DNA of 64,000 nt from Phylloscopus collybita (taxonomy: Eukaryota > Chordata > Aves > Passeriformes > Phylloscopidae). Shown in pieces: positions 62,797-64,000 of the stretch. The notes beneath the pieces were generated by a model. It had not been told where the DNA came from. It did not search any database and worked only from the letters and a program-made list of their open reading frames with translations. How positions within the stretch are numbered: position 1 is the stretch's first letter; every line of letters starts with the position of its first letter. Both the position numbers and the translations under genes were made by a program. The stretch lies in the NCBI GenBank assembly GCA_027886175.1, contig JAJNNQ010000002.1:2546001-2610000 (forward strand), written 5' to 3'.

Positions 62797-63439
62797 AGTA
62801 ATTGCACTGTGGAGTGGAAAGGAGCTGATACAATTTACAGAAGTAACATAAGGGCCAGCCCTTCCTCCCCTCACCTTAGGGTTCTTCCCCTCAGAAAGCA
62901 TTGCTGGGGGAGGAAAGCATCCCTCTGCAAACAAAAGGTAAAACCTGAAATCTCCTGATCTCTAAAATCTGCTCCCCTGCTTTTTTTTTTTTTTTAATTT
63001 TATTTTATTTGAACTGTCAGTTCACTTTTGGAGTGTTTCTAATTAAAACCCACAACCCCGCAGTGCCTTAAAGCTGCTTGACATGCTCATTTTTTCTGAT
63101 CCTTATGTGAATAAATTCCAACAGTAGATACTAATTGAAGCATCACTTGCTGTTATTGGAGTCACTGACCCTTCCAAGGGTGCTGTGAAAAGTGCTGGAT
63201 TAAGAGCACTGAGATTTGGCATCTGCCATGTACTCAGGGCAGCACAGCCAGGTGTCACCACCCTCAGATGTGATTATGTCTCTGCCTTAGCACAGAGGGG
63301 ACAAAGTGCTGCCTTCCTCTTCCCTCCAGTGAACAGTGGGCACCACAAGTGGAAAACACAGGGATTTCAAAAACAGGACAACTCTGTGACCTCTCTCAGT
63401 CACCCTTCATGAGCTGGATTTGAACTAAAGAGGAATTGA

Positions 63440-63770
63440 AATGGAGCTGCAGCTGTGTTTGGTGAAAGAACGTACAGGACAGGGGACAGTCCTGATGGGA
63501 CACGGGGGAATGGCTTGAGGATTATGGAGGGTAGATTAAGATGGGCTATTAGGAAGACATTCTGCCCTGTGAGTGTGGGAACCTGGCACAGGTTGCCCAG
63601 AGAAGCTGTGGCTGTCTCTGGATCCCTGGAAGAGTCCAAGGCCAGGCTGGACGGGTTTGGAGCAGCCTGGGGTAGTGGACGATGACCCTGCCCATGGCAA
63701 GAGGTAGAACAGGATGGGCTTTAATGTCCCTTCCATAAAAACCATTCTGTGATAATTCTGTGAGACAACT
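63440..63770 (+). mobile_element. CR1 LINE 3' end, plus orientation
   Basis: It contains gacacgggggaatggcttga, agattaagatgggctattag, gaacctggcacaggttgccc and agtccaaggccaggctggac, then accctgcccatggcaagagg and a terminal ccattctgtgataattctgt. Confidence 0.9.
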
Positions 63771-64000
63771 ATCCCAGGCCTCTGCTGGAAAAATAAAGAA
63801 ACTCTTATGTTACAAGAAGAAATTTAGTGTTATTTCCAAGAGGACTAAGACTAAAAGCTGAAATTCTTAATACTCCATGAAACTACAGTTCCTGTGCACC
63901 TGGGAACACTCCACCTGGGGCAGTTAAAATTGGCTTCACCCACCTGAGTGAAGAGCCAAGAGCTCAGTGTCCAGCTCTGGTGAGCTTTGGTTACCTCTTG

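Larger units (their letters stand above)
61141..64000 (+). other. CRHR2: CRHR2 intron, 5' part, continuing past the window
   Basis: It starts with donor gtaagt. The next family exon (rest of TM5 and the third intracellular loop, beginning INFVFLFNIVRIL) is not present, so the intron exceeds 2.86 kb. It contains a small degenerate repeat at about 62730-62796, a T run near 62982-62995 and a CR1 3' end at 63440-63770. Confidence 0.85.

Noticed and set aside
1..64000. CRISPR arrays, prokaryotic defence systems, operons or phage genes
   Set aside because: The window is eukaryotic: split exons, GT-AG introns and LINEs. No repeat-spacer array or bacterial gene layout is present.
1..64000. tRNA, rRNA or microRNA genes
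   Set aside because: No cloverleaf with A and B boxes or rRNA sequence was recognised by eye. The hairpins at 60885-60978 are AT-rich with very short loops and arms, unlike a microRNA precursor.

Overview
The window is vertebrate genomic DNA, almost certainly from a bird and probably a passerine. It has short coding exons separated by kilobases of AT-rich non-coding sequence. Those spaces carry many CR1 LINE 3' ends of avian type, in both orientations and often ending in the typical (ATTCTATG-like) tail. One solo-LTR-like element resembles passerine endogenous retrovirus LTRs. There is no sign of bacterial, phage or plasmid sequence. Nearly all long open frames are chance frames in introns and repeats.

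The only gene I can support is CRHR2 on the + strand, encoding corticotropin-releasing hormone (urocortin) receptor 2, a class B1 (secretin-family) G-protein-coupled receptor. Six consecutive internal exons are present: 28939-29024, 35731-35837, 51521-51638, 53966-54119, 56789-56849 and 61068-61140. They join in one frame with GT-AG introns and encode about 199 residues, from the last part of the extracellular hormone-binding domain to the start of transmembrane helix 5. The signal peptide and the first part of the extracellular domain must lie upstream of base 1. TM5 to the C-terminus must lie beyond base 64000.

Layout: 1-28938 is the 3' part of a very long intron (at least 28.9 kb). It holds CR1 fragments, a 191-bp tandem duplication at 10.35-10.73 kb and a low-complexity island at 25.2-28.0 kb. 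That island contains GT/G-rich tracts, 61 perfect AAAGG units grading into AAAGGG, and an AAAC-rich tract. 29025-35730 carries a CR1 and a small CR1-associated minisatellite. 35838-51520 carries CR1 copies, an ~85-bp insert present twice, and the LTR. 51639-61067 holds three shorter introns. The last of these contains three consecutive perfect hairpins about 90 bp before its acceptor. 61141-64000 is the start of the next intron.

The most interesting observation concerns splicing. If the TM1 exon (35731-35837) is skipped, the next exon is read in a shifted frame that stays open for exactly 38 hydrophilic codons before a TGA one base from the exon end. This matches the architecture reported for the soluble CRF receptor 2 alpha of mouse, so the potential for a secreted decoy receptor may be shared by birds and mammals.
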